A DNA stretch of 64,000 bases from Anaeromyces robustus (Eukaryota; Neocallimastigomycota; Neocallimastigomycetes; Neocallimastigales; Neocallimastigaceae): contig MCFG01000120.1 of assembly GCA_002104895.1 (NCBI GenBank), positions 62,001 through 126,000 on the forward strand, given 5' to 3'. The notes beneath the pieces are model-generated. The model did no database searches. It had not been told where the DNA came from and saw nothing but the letters and a program-made list of their open reading frames with translations. Numbering within the stretch: position 1 is the first letter of the stretch; the number at the start of each line of letters is the position of its first letter. This document shows, piece after piece, positions 13,816 through 24,829 of this stretch. The translations under genes and the position numbers were made by a program.

Positions 13816-15027
13816 AAGAAATTTATTATTGTTAAAAACTTTTTCATAAGATTTAAAAAAAAAATACTTATATTAATAAAATAATTTTATTTATTAAATA
13901 AATCAAATATATTTTTTACACACCATAATCACCATTGATTATTTTCACAACTTTTTATATTTTTTTACAATAATTTTGTGTTAAAAAGTTTTTTAAATGA
14001 ATAATAAGGAAATAATATTTTCTTTTGATATTTATTTTTTATTTTAATAGGTATTTATTTATTGTAATATTGAAATGTAAAGTGAGTGTTACAAAAAAAT
14101 AATAATAATATTTAATTAAAATAATAAGTGATCTTTTAAAACTTAAAACTATTTTAGATTGCAGTAAAGATTGATTGGATAAATGAATTATAAAAATATA
14201 AAAATAGTATAATAATTATAAAAGAAAAAAAAGAAAAACATAATCATAAAAAACTGTTAAAACGAAAAGTTATTAAATTAATTTTTTCAATCATTAATCA
14301 TTAAAATAAAATAAAAATAAAATATAAAAAAATTCACATTCTTTTTTCTTTTTTCTTTTTCTTTTTTTTTTAATTAATAATATTTAATAAAATTAAATAT
14401 AAAAAAAATTTCAAAAGATTGATTTGACGAAACTAAATAAATATATAAATTGAATTTCATGCAGAATATTAAATAATTGAGTTTGTAATTGAATTTTAGA
14501 GCATAAAAATTAATATAAGTATTATTATTATTATTATTTAAAAATAAGATTTTTTTTTTTTAATTGAAAAGTTAAAAACTATTACTTAACCCAATTTTTT
14601 TAATATTATTATTTGATACTTAATATAAATAGCTAAGTATTTTTCTTTTCTAATTTTTTTTTTTTTTTAAAAAAAGAAAAAAAAAATTTAAATAAAAAAG
14701 AAGAGAAAAAAATTATAAAATTTTGTATAAGAATAAAAAGAGAAAAAAATAAAAGATAAAAGTAGACATTAAAAACAAATAAAAAATAAAATAATAAAAA
14801 TAATAAAACAATATATATATAATATATATAAATAATAAAAGAAAATATATAATAAACTTCAATTTAAGAAAAAAAAAAAAAAGACAATATATAATTTGTA
14901 TATATATATATATATATAATATAAAAATAATATAAAATATTATAATAAAATATTATAATTAATACAATCTAAATACAATTTATTTATTAAAACAATTTCA
15001 TAAAGGAATAAAAATTAAAACTAAAAA

Positions 15028-15825
15028 ATGGATCAGTTGAGTTTACTTGGTTTATTAACATTATTAGCATTAGGATTAAGTTCATGTGGATTTTATAAAT
15101 TTGTTTATTTCTTTTCATTAGGTTATGGTTTTTCTATTTCAGGAATTGGTATAGCACTTTTAATTATTTATAGAAAAACTCTTACCTTTTGGACAATATT
15201 ACTTTGTATATTATTAATTCTTTATGGTATAAGACTTAGTGGTTATTTACTTTTAAGAGAAATTAAAAGTGCAGCTTATAGAAATATACTTAAAACTGAT
15301 GCAAAACAAGATGCACCATTTAAAGTTAAAATTTTTGTTTGGACATCTGTAGCTATTTTATTTATTAGTATGACATCTCCAGTAATATATAGAATGAATA
15401 ATCAAAATTCTGATGATTTTATGGCTATAATTGGATTTTTAATTAGTGCTTTTGGTTTCTTTATTGAAGTACTTGCAGATCATCAAAAAACTCAAGTTAA
15501 AAAAAGAGATTCTAAAATGTTTGCATCTGAAGGACTTTATAAAATTGTTAGATGTCCAAATTATTTTGGTGAATTAGTAATATGGTTTGGTATATTAATT
15601 TCAGGATTTACTATTTATAATTCTATCATTCAATGGATAATTGCCTTATTAGGTTATACTGGTATTACTTTTGTTATGTTTAGTGGTGCTCGTAGACTTG
15701 AAATTCGTCAAGATAAATCTTATGGTAATAATCCAAATTATCAAGAATATAAAATGAATACACGTATACTTATTCCATTTTTACCAATTTATACTGTAAA
15801 AAAATATAAATGGCTTGTAGCTTAA
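15028..15825 (+). CDS. DUF1295 / steroid 5-alpha-reductase C-terminal-like membrane protein
   Basis: Single exon, 265 residues, starting MDQLSLLGLL after an A-rich leader. Six or seven hydrophobic helices are visible, for example WTILLCILLILYGIRLSGYL and FMAIIGFLISAFGFFIEVLA. The C-terminal third carries the family signature: ADHQKTQ, then EGLYKIVRCPNYFGELVIWF, where the R-x-PNYFGE motif resembles the NADPH-binding region of sterol and isoprenylcysteine-type membrane reductases and methyltransferases. It then ends YQEYKMNTRILIPFLP. Length and motifs fit DUF1295 proteins, which are common in bacteria and protists. The substrate is not known; reduction or modification of a lipid in the ER membrane is inferred. 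It has no intron, and its codon use matches the neighbouring genes. Confidence 0.85.
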   Translation: MDQLSLLGLLTLLALGLSSCGFYKFVYFFSLGYGFSISGIGIALLIIYRKTLTFWTILLCILLILYGIRLSGYLLLREIKSAAYRNILKTDAKQDAPFKVKIFVWTSVAILFISMTSPVIYRMNNQNSDDFMAIIGFLISAFGFFIEVLADHQKTQVKKRDSKMFASEGLYKIVRCPNYFGELVIWFGILISGFTIYNSIIQWIIALLGYTGITFVMFSGARRLEIRQDKSYGNNPNYQEYKMNTRILIPFLPIYTVKKYKWLVA

Positions 15826-17610
15826 TCCAATTCAATATATATTATTCAATTATTCAATATTCAACGTTTTCATTTTTTAATTTATATATATTTTTTATAA
15901 TATTTTATATAAAACATCAATTAAAAAAGAAAAACTTATATTATATTATATATATACTATTATACTTATTAATAAAAATAAAAATAAATACATGACAAAT
16001 AATTTTAACATATCTCAAAAAAATATACTATATATATTATAAAAATACTATTAATATTTACTATATTTGTTATTAATTTCAATATATCAATTATATATTA
16101 AAAACATATTAAATACTTTTTCTTTTATTAGGCTATTATTCATCGTTTATATTATTGTATATTTATAATATATAACTGATAATTTTAAATGAATTAAAAA
16201 TAGCATAGTATTAATAATAATAAAAAGAAAATAATAAAAAGAATATAATAAAAAAGTATATATTTAATATTAAAAGAAGAAAAGACTTTTTAAAATTAAA
16301 TATATTAACTTTTTAATAAAATATTAAAAAAATTAATAAAAATAATAAATAAATATTTATATATATAAATTTATAAATAATAATAAAAGTATTTTTTTTA
16401 TTTATATACTTCTTTTATAATTTATTTACTTTTTTATTATTATTATTATTTGTTTTTTTTTTTTTTTTTTTTTTATTTTATTTTATTTTATTTTATTTCA
16501 TTTTTTTTTTTTTTATCTTTATTAAAGTTTAACATATTTTGACACAACTATATTTTATACGATGGTCAACAAAAATCAACTTAACAAAATATTTTTTATT
16601 TAGCCATATACATTTAAAAAAATAATAAATAAATAAATAAATAAATTTATAAAACGAATATTTTTTTAATTGTTTTATATTTGTTAAGCACATTTAAATA
16701 AAAAATAAAAAAAAATTATATAATGTAGAATATAATATAATATAAAAAATTTTTTTAATAATCAACTATTGATAACATTAAACATTAAAGTCATTTTTAT
16801 TTTATTTACTTATATATATTTATTATTCATAATAAATATTATTATTTTTTGTATTAATAATTTTTATAATATTCATTTTTAAATAAATATTATTTTAGTA
16901 ATAAAAGAGAAAAAGAAATCTATAATGAAATACGAAATATTAAGTATTATTAAGAACAGTGTATTATTTACTATTATATAAATTAAAAATAAAATTAAAT
17001 AAAATAAATATAAAAAATTATAATAATAAAAAAACAATGAATATAATAGAATAGAATATATAATAACAAAAAAAAAAAAAAAAAAAGCGTATTAAAAATA
17101 CTCTAAAAAAAATTACATATTAATGATACTCTAAAATAGAAAGTAAAAACACTTATTTTTAAATTAACTAACAAGTAAACAGTAAGAATTTTTTTGTTTT
17201 AATTTTTTTAATTGTTTTAAATTTTTATTTAATTTTTTTTATTTTTTTGGTAATTTTTATATTTTTATATTTTTTTTTTATTTATTATTCATAATTAAAA
17301 AAAAAAAAAGGAATTATTTAAAGGTTTTTTTTTTTTTTCATTTTAAAGAAAAAAAAAATTAAAATAAATAAAAAAAAAACCAAATAATAGATTATTGAAT
17401 ATTTGTTATATAATAATATAATAGATATAAATGAAATTTTTAAATGAAAAAAAAAAATAAGTAAATTGTTAAAGACGATATTTTATAAAAAATAATAAAA
17501 AAAAGTATTGTAAAATCGCAGTGAAAAATATATTTTTTTTACATATTATTATATTAAACTTTATATAAATATATATATATATTTTTTCCTTTTTTTTTTT
17601 TTTATTCTTA
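15826..17610. other. AT-rich intergenic region between convergent genes
   Basis: Nothing coding-like was seen. It contains short homopolymers, a poly-T plus (ATTTT)n block at about 16450-16515 and TAA-rich runs. As the 3' flank of both neighbouring genes it should carry their polyadenylation regions, which cannot be picked out in such AT-rich DNA. Confidence 0.6.
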
Positions 17611-18243
17611 TTATTCTTCATCTTCATGTTTTAATTCATCGAAGCAAATAGTAAGGGCAACCATTAATGCTGCATCAACACCTGGTGCAATATTAATGAC
17701 ATAATGATCATAATTACTAAATAAACTAAGCATTTGTTTAGTTTTAGTAATACTACAAATCATTGGAGCACCTTCTTTTTCTTTACCATAAAAGATACCA
17801 CAAGAACTACCAAAGAAATCACATTTTAAATCAAGTACTTCAGTTTGATTAGTGGCAATATTTTGGTAAGTAAATTCATACTTATTTTTTTTAAGTAAAC
17901 TTTTTCTATGAATACTACCAAGAATTTTATCAGTATTTTTACCAGCATAAACTTTCATACCATGACCATAAAAAGCATTTTCTTGAATATTTATTAATGG
18001 TTTATCATATAAATCATAAATAACCTTCTTATCACGGAAACTGAAAGTTTTACCTTTACACTTGAAGTAAGAAACACCATTAGCATCCTTAATTGTAAAA
18101 TCATCACCAGAAAAAGAATATTTTTCATCTAAATATAATTGAACTGGTTGTTGGAAAACAAAACGTTGTTCAACACAAGCCACTGGACGTGGTGGAGAAG
18201 TAACGTTCATAGAGGAGTAATTCTTCATTCCAAATAACATCAT
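17611..18243 (-). CDS. LURP-one-related (LOR, tubby C-terminal-like) protein
   Basis: Single-exon minus-strand gene of 210 residues starting MMLFGMKNYSSMNVTSPPRP. The body is a run of short beta strands typical of the LOR/scramblase barrel: VEQRFVFQQPVQLYLDEKYS, FTIKDANGVSYFKCKGKTFS, FRDKKVIYDLYDKPLINIQE and later ILGSIHRKSLLKKNKYEF. It finishes with a hydrophobic helix-like segment, HYVINIAPGVDAALMVALTI, then CFDELKHEDEE. The pattern 'F.I.D..G...F...G..FS.RDK..I.D..G.PL' followed by a final buried helix 'APGVD.ALMVAL.I..DEL' is characteristic of LURP-one-related proteins. These are defence-associated in plants, and in fungi they are of unknown, possibly membrane-lipid-related, function. No signal peptide is present, so it is probably cytosolic. 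Confidence 0.88.
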   Translation of the reverse strand: MMLFGMKNYSSMNVTSPPRPVACVEQRFVFQQPVQLYLDEKYSFSGDDFTIKDANGVSYFKCKGKTFSFRDKKVIYDLYDKPLINIQENAFYGHGMKVYAGKNTDKILGSIHRKSLLKKNKYEFTYQNIATNQTEVLDLKCDFFGSSCGIFYGKEKEGAPMICSITKTKQMLSLFSNYDHYVINIAPGVDAALMVALTICFDELKHEDEE

Positions 18244-18447
18244 TTTGGTTTTATTTATATTATTATATTATTAAAAAAAAAATTAAAGAATAATTAAAAT
18301 ATTCAATAAATATATAAATATTATTATTTTTTGATTATTATTTATTTATTTATTTATATTATTGTTTTATTGTTTATTTCTTTGTTTTTTAAAATAAACT
18401 AATAACAAAAGTTAATATGTTTTTGTTTTGTTTTGTTTTTAACAAAG

Positions 18448-18478
<31 letters not shown>

Positions 18479-20677
18479 TATTTATATAATCCTAATATAA
18501 TAATATAATTTTTATTATGGTAGATGACAATTGTAATTTTTAATTAATTAATCATTGTTTGTTTTAGAATATATAAAAAATAAATTATTATTTTTTAAAT
18601 AAAATCAATACAATTAAATTCTGTGGCTTGACAATAAAAATATTTATACTTTAATATTATTAATTATTACTAATTATTATTATTATTAATTATTAATATT
18701 ATTTTTCATTATTATTAATCATTATTATTATTATTATTATTAATTGACAATAATTTTTAATAAAAATGATTGATGATTTCATTTATATACAATTACATGT
18801 GATATACAATTAAAAATTATGGCTGATAAACCAATAATGATTTATTGAAACAAAAAAGTTTCATTGGTTTTCTATTATTCAATTATTGAAGTAACATTAT
18901 TAATTATTAAATAGTTTAAAAATCAATAATAAATAATAATAAATAATATTAAATAATAAATCAAAAAATTCCAAATTTTAAATAATAATAATAATAATAA
19001 TAATAATTTAATTACAATATTAATTCTTAATACAATAAAATTAAAAAAATGTATTAATTTGTTTCCAATATACTAATCAACAAAGCATAAAATAAAATTA
19101 ATTAATTTATTATTTATTTATTTTTTATTTAGTTATTTATTTATTTATTATATTGAATTATTATATTATTTATTTAATCATTCATTTATATTTTATATTG
19201 TCATATTTAATTATTTATATTAAATAATATAAATAATATAATTAAAATATATTTTAATATATTATAATTAATATAAAAATCATTAATATTAGAATTAAAA
19301 ACAATTTAAATAAATAAATTAATAAATATAAATAATTAAATAAATAAAATATTATTTTAAATTAATGAATAAATAAATAATTAATTGAAGAAACTTATTA
19401 GAATGTAGTGCCATCCTTGAATAAAGAATATAAATAAATAAATAAATGAATAAATAAATAAATAAATAAATAAATAAATTATTTATTTATTCTTCCTAAT
19501 TACTATTTATTATTATTTATTATTATTGTTTTAGTTTTTGTAATATTATTTATATTATAATATTTATTATTTATTAATAATAAATATATATAAAAGATTA
19601 ATATATTATTAATAATTATGGATGATCATTTTTTTATTATATTTTTATTTATATATTAATTCAATTATTTAGTTATATAATTATTCATATATTTACTTAG
19701 TTATTTATTAATTTATTTATTCATTTATTCATTTATTTATTTTTTAAACAACTTAAAGATAAACTAACTTATTGTGTGGATTAAAAAAAATTGATTATTT
19801 AAAAATCCAATATTTAAATCTACTTAATTAATAATCATATAATACAAAAACTACATGATTATTATGTAAAATAATGTGGTAATTATTATTAAATTATTAA
19901 TGATTCTTTAAGAAATTTTTTTATCTTAATATAAAACGGATTATAATTGAAAATAATGTAATTATATAATTAAGCTATGACTCTGTTATAGATTGAAATT
20001 GAAGTTTAGGATATTGAACATAAATTAATTATAGAAAAAAATTATAATACATGTATCTTAAATAAACGATTTTATTATATATTATCACTGAATAAATAAA
20101 AAAGAAAAAAGAAAAAAAAAATTTTTTTAACTGTTGTAGTACAAGATTACAAAAAGAAAAAGATTATTTTTATTATTTTTTTTAAAAAATTCATTGTCAT
20201 TGTTATTAAAAATAATTATATAATTAAAACAATTATTATTATTTTTTTTTTTGTAAAAATTGAGAATTTATATATACTTGAGTAAATATTATATTTTTAT
20301 TAACACTATTTTTCTTTTTTACTTTAAACTATTTTTTATTAAAACGAAAAATGTATGTAATTGAAATATTATTTTATTTATCTAATTAAATGTAAAAATT
20401 ATGTCATTACAAAATAACTATAGAAAAAATTGTATAATGTCTTATATAGATGTTTTACTGATATGTTATTATATTAGTTTATAGTAATAAAAAATAAGTT
20501 TTTTTTTTATTAAATTAAATAAATTAAAAAGACTATTTTAGTATAATATATTAAAAAATAGATAAATAAATTCATAAATCTACTCTTATATAATAACAAT
20601 AACTTATTATTTTATATTTTATTATAAAAAAATTTTTTTCTAAAAAATAAGATGTAAATCTTTACTTTTCTATTATT

Positions 20678-20708
<31 letters not shown>

Positions 20709-21193
20709 GCATATTTTAAAAAAATATTAATATGTAAATCTTGCTATTCTTTTTTTTTTAAAAAAAAAAAATACATTGTTTTTTTTTCTACAATATAATT
20801 ATTATTATAAAATGTAACCATTGAATGTTTCAGAATTTTTAATTAATGAATAAATTAATAAAAGCAAAATTTACATATATTATTATTTTTGTAAAAAAAA
20901 AAAAGAAAAAAATAATAAATAATTTATTTTCTGTATTAATATATAATTAATAGTTGGCATTTTTATTGTAATTAATATTAATTATTATCCACATTAATTA
21001 ATACTATTCAAATTTAATTCATTTCTTATTAAGAGGGAATGAAAATCAAAATGAAAAAAAAGTCTGTAATTAAATAAAATTATATAAAGAAAGCTTAAAT
21101 TGTGTTTAAATATAGTTAAAGAAAAGAAAGAGAAAAAAAAAATAAAAAACTAATTTTCTGATATATTCCAATATTAGTTAATAATATAAAAAA
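18244..21193. other. AT-rich intergenic region with short microsatellites
   Basis: No gene was found. It holds a poly-A tract at about 18448-18476, (ATT)n-like stretches near 18655-18745, (AAAT)n near 19432-19480 and several poly-T/poly-A junctions around 20670-20775. A 16-base motif at about 20134-20149 (TTGTAGTACAAGATTA) recurs in inverted form at 22451 and in a related form at 21209. The part adjacent to 18243 is presumably the promoter of the minus-strand LOR gene. Confidence 0.6.
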
Positions 21194-22410
21194 ACTTTAT
21201 TTTTTAATTGTAGTACAAAATATTAAAAAAAAAATAAAAAAAAATAAAAAAAAAAAAACAATAAAAGATAAAAAGATTTTTTTTATCTTTGTATGTTACA
21301 TATAAAGAAATAAAGAAATAAAGAAATAAATAAATAAATATATAAATATATAAACTTTATCATTTGCATATTTTAATCTTGTTGATTATTGTAATTATTT
21401 TGATTATTGTTATATTATTTTAAAAATTTTTTGTAATTGTTAATTAAAAAAAAAAAAACTGTTATAGTTTTTAAATAATCGAATTTGTAAAAAAAAAATT
21501 TTTTTATCCACTATTTTTTTTTTTTTTTTTTGTTTTTATTATTATTATATATGAATATATTTATAATATAAAATAAAAATAATAATTAAATTAAATTATA
21601 TAGAATTGTAATTATTAAAATCTTTTATTTCTTTAAAAGCAAATATTATAAATATGTGATATCTTTAATGTTTAACTTTTCAATTTTTTTCAAAAAAGAA
21701 AAAAAATACATTGTTCTTTTATAATGTAACTATTATTATTAAATAAAAATATAGTTATTAAATGTTTCATAATTATCTGTTAGAATATGTGAAATATGTG
21801 TTAAATGTATTAAAATGTATTGTATTAAATATAATGTATGAGCCACATTGTATGAATATAAAAGCATGTAATTTATATAATTTAAATATTTGTAACTCTT
21901 TATCATAAAAATATATTAATAAAGTTGACATAATATTAAACCCAATTAACTGACTGTTAATATTATCTAATAGTAAATTTTTATTATTTTTTAACTTCCA
22001 TAAAAAGAAATTGTCAAATCGTTTTAATATGTTTTTTTTTTTTAAAAAAAAAAAAAAAAATGAAAAAAAAAAATATTTAATTTATTTTCTGTATTATTGT
22101 TTATTTAATATATAGAATTGTTTGTTGTAATTAACTATAAAGTATTTTTAATTTTCTTTAAAAATATAGCTTTTTTTCTATGTGTAATATTTATACACTT
22201 ATTATTAATTTTTTTTTGTTCATTTCTTGTTATCGTAAATGAAATATATATATATAATTGAATTATTGAATTATAGCTGTAGAGAGAAAAACTGAACATT
22301 TTAAAAAAAAAATAAATCAATATGAAATTTTCTTGATACAATTTTCAAGTGATTCAATAAAAAATATTATCACTAGTTTAAACAAAAAATAAAAATTAAT
22401 TTTCTTTTTC

Positions 22411-22441
<31 letters not shown>

Positions 22442-22480
22442 GTACTTAATTTAATCTTGTACTACAATTAAAAATAAAGT
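21194..22480. repeat. Segment flanked by ~30-bp inverted repeats (possible decayed TIR element)
   Basis: The left end at 21194-21225 and the right end at 22451-22480 are near-perfect reverse complements. Both contain AATTGTAGTACAA, preceded by ACTTTATTTTT in the same orientation. The roughly 1.3-kb interior has no open frame of normal composition. Parts of it resemble sequence to the left (20755-20972): both contain poly-A followed by TACATTGTT, then ATGTAAC and AATGTTTCA. The layout fits a decayed non-autonomous DNA transposon or a duplicated intergenic block. No clear target-site duplication could be fixed in this AT-rich context. Confidence 0.35.
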
Positions 22481-22971
22481 AAAAGATTAAAAAAGTTTAT
22501 ATATTATATATATATATTTAAAGCAACAAACAAACTTTACACATTTAAAAAAATATAATAAACATTCTTTTAATAAATAAATTAAATTAATTATAAAAAA
22601 AGAAAAGAAAAATAATAGAAAAAAGGAGAAAGTAATTAATTAATTAATTAATTATATAATAATATATGCAAATATTTAAAATATTTTTTTTATTATTATA
22701 AAAATATTTATAATTAATAATGTTAAACAATTATCAATTATTAAAAAGAATAATTGCTAAGAAATCAAATGAAGAAAAAAAAAAGTATAAATAGGTTAAA
22801 AAATAATAATAAAATATTTTTAAAATTGCAAATCATAAATATAAAAAAATTAATATAATAAAAAATAATAATAATAAATCAAAAAAAAAATAATAATAAA
22901 TTAAAATAAAATAATAAATACTTTTTTACTTTACATTATACTTAAAAGAAATTAAAAAAGAAAACCTAAAA
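22481..22971 (+). promoter_or_regulatory. Upstream region of the secreted-protein gene, with a TATA-like box
   Basis: This AT-rich leader carries TATAAATAGG at 22786-22795, about 180 bases before the start codon. The box match is good, but AT-rich DNA makes such matches common, so this is only suggestive. Confidence 0.25.
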
Positions 22972-23490
22972 ATGAAATTCTTTAATAGTTTATTTTACTT
23001 CTTAGCTGTTTCATGCTTTAATGCTCTTGTTGCTGGTTACCCTAGCTATAAGCCATCTGAAGGTTCTTCTTATTTAGATTTTCCACCATTCGAAAATGAT
23101 TTCACTGGTAAAAATGGTTTTTACATTTTATATTACGAAAATAAAAATAGATTCCCTACTTTAGTACCTGCTCTTGGTTGTCGTCTTAATATGAGAGATA
23201 CTACTATTTTCTGTCGTGTTGAAGATAGTGTTGATACTGAAGTAATTAAAAAGGACTTTGGTGGTGTTGCTCAATTAATTATTGATGATCTTAAAATTTA
23301 TAATCCAAATAATTGTAAAACATTTGAAAAATATTTAACTGAAGTTACCTTATATAATGAAGAAAATATTGAAGATCAAATTATTGGTACTACTTTAGGT
23401 GATTTATATTCCAAAAAATTTTCATTTAAATTAAATGATGAATGTGAATTTTCTGCTGAATTTAAGAAATTCCATTTAGAAAAATCTTAA
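22972..23490 (+). CDS. Small secreted protein, family not recognised
   Basis: Single exon, 172 residues. A signal peptide is clear: MKFFNSLFYFLAVSCFNALVAG, with a likely cut after residue 21 or 22. The mature chain has four cysteines (in LGCRL, IFCRV, NNCKT and DECEF), which could form two disulfides. Its composition suggests a compact beta-rich domain: NGFYILYYENKN, VAQLIIDDLKIY and LTEVTLYNEEN. No membrane anchor, dockerin or carbohydrate-binding signature is present. Codon use is noticeably less AT-extreme than in neighbouring genes (GTT, GCT and CGT codons, few Asn runs), which in this kind of genome often marks highly expressed secreted proteins. Function unknown; I do not assign one. 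Confidence 0.85.
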   Translation: MKFFNSLFYFLAVSCFNALVAGYPSYKPSEGSSYLDFPPFENDFTGKNGFYILYYENKNRFPTLVPALGCRLNMRDTTIFCRVEDSVDTEVIKKDFGGVAQLIIDDLKIYNPNNCKTFEKYLTEVTLYNEENIEDQIIGTTLGDLYSKKFSFKLNDECEFSAEFKKFHLEKS

Positions 23491-24566
23491 TCTCAATTCT
23501 ATACATTAAAAAAAAAAAAAGACTTTTCTTATGAAGTAAAATAAAAATATAAAATGATAACTTTTAAATATATAGTATAAAGAAAATTATTTTATAAAAT
23601 AAAAATAAAAAAAAAGAAAACTAATTTAATTATTTTATATTTAAAAAAAATGAAAAGTAATAAATAGTAACTTTTATTTTTTTTTAAAGTCATAAAAGTA
23701 TTTAACCCATATAAAAAAATAAAAATTAAACAATTTTTTTTAAGTAAATATATTTAATAAAAATATAATAATTAATGAAATAAATATAAAAAATTGATTA
23801 AAAATTAAAAATAGAATAAAATTTAAAATAGATTGAAAAATATATATATATGCAATTAAAATAAAAAGAAATATATAGAAGAAATAAAAATAAAAAACAC
23901 TAAAATAAAAAAAAAAACACTAAAAGAAATAAAAATAAATATATAAAATAAAAAAATAAAAAACACTAAAAGAAATAAAAATAAATTCTATATAAAAAAT
24001 AAAAATAAAAATAAAATAAAAAAATAAATTCTATTCTATATAAAAACAAGTATTTTTTTTTTTTTTTTTTGTGTTTAAAACAATATTTATTAATTTATTT
24101 ATATATTATAATACATTATTATTATTTAAATTCTTTTTATTATATATATATATTAAATTATTATTGTATATTATAATTTATCAAAAAAAAATTAAGTAAA
24201 TTTTATATTTTTTTTAAAATAATTTAATTTCTGATAAAAATTTTTGAATTAAATAAATAAATTGATTTTCTGTAAATTTTTTTAAAAAAAAAATAAAAAA
24301 ATTGAATTTCTGCTTAAATTGGATTTCTAAATTTTTAAATTAAATCTTTTTTAAATTGGATTTCTAAATTTTTAAAAAAAAAATAAATTAAATCTTTTTT
24401 AAATTGGATGTCTAAATTTTTAAATTAAATCTTTTTTAAATTGGATTTCTAAATTTTTAAAAAAAAATTAAATTAAATCTTTTCTAAATTGGATTTCTAA
24501 ATTTTTAAAACAAAAAATAAATTAAATCTCTTCTAAATTGGAATTTTACATTTTAAAAAATAATAA

Positions 24567-24609
<43 letters not shown>

Positions 24610-24829
24610 ATTGAATTGCTGTTTAAATTGGATATTTAAATTTTAAAAAAAAAAAAAAAATTAAATTTAATTGTTATATAAAATTGAAATCTAAATTAAA
24701 TAAATAAATAAAAAAAAATTGAATTTTTATTTAAAATTGGAATTCATAATTTTTAAATGAAAAATAAATAAATTAATTATAGATTATTGATTAATAATAT
24801 TTAATAATATATATATATATATATACAAA
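23491..24829. other. Intergenic region containing a minisatellite before the GT17 gene
   Basis: The left half is A-rich with repeated ACACTAAAA(G/T)AAATAAAAATAAA-type units around 23880-24040. The right half (24316-24760) is a minisatellite described separately, with an (AAAT)n run at 24560-24612. No gene was seen. Confidence 0.6.
24316..24760. repeat. Minisatellite with alternating 37- and 48-bp units
   Basis: The motif AAATTGGATTTCTAAATTTTT recurs with GGA at about 24321, 24358, 24406, 24443, 24491 and 24540, giving spacings of 37, 48, 37, 48 and 49 bases. The longer units carry an added A-rich block. More degenerate copies follow near 24630 and 24735, interrupted by (AAAT)n. The block ends about 70 bases before the GT17 start codon, so it lies in the promoter or 5' UTR. 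Confidence 0.75.
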
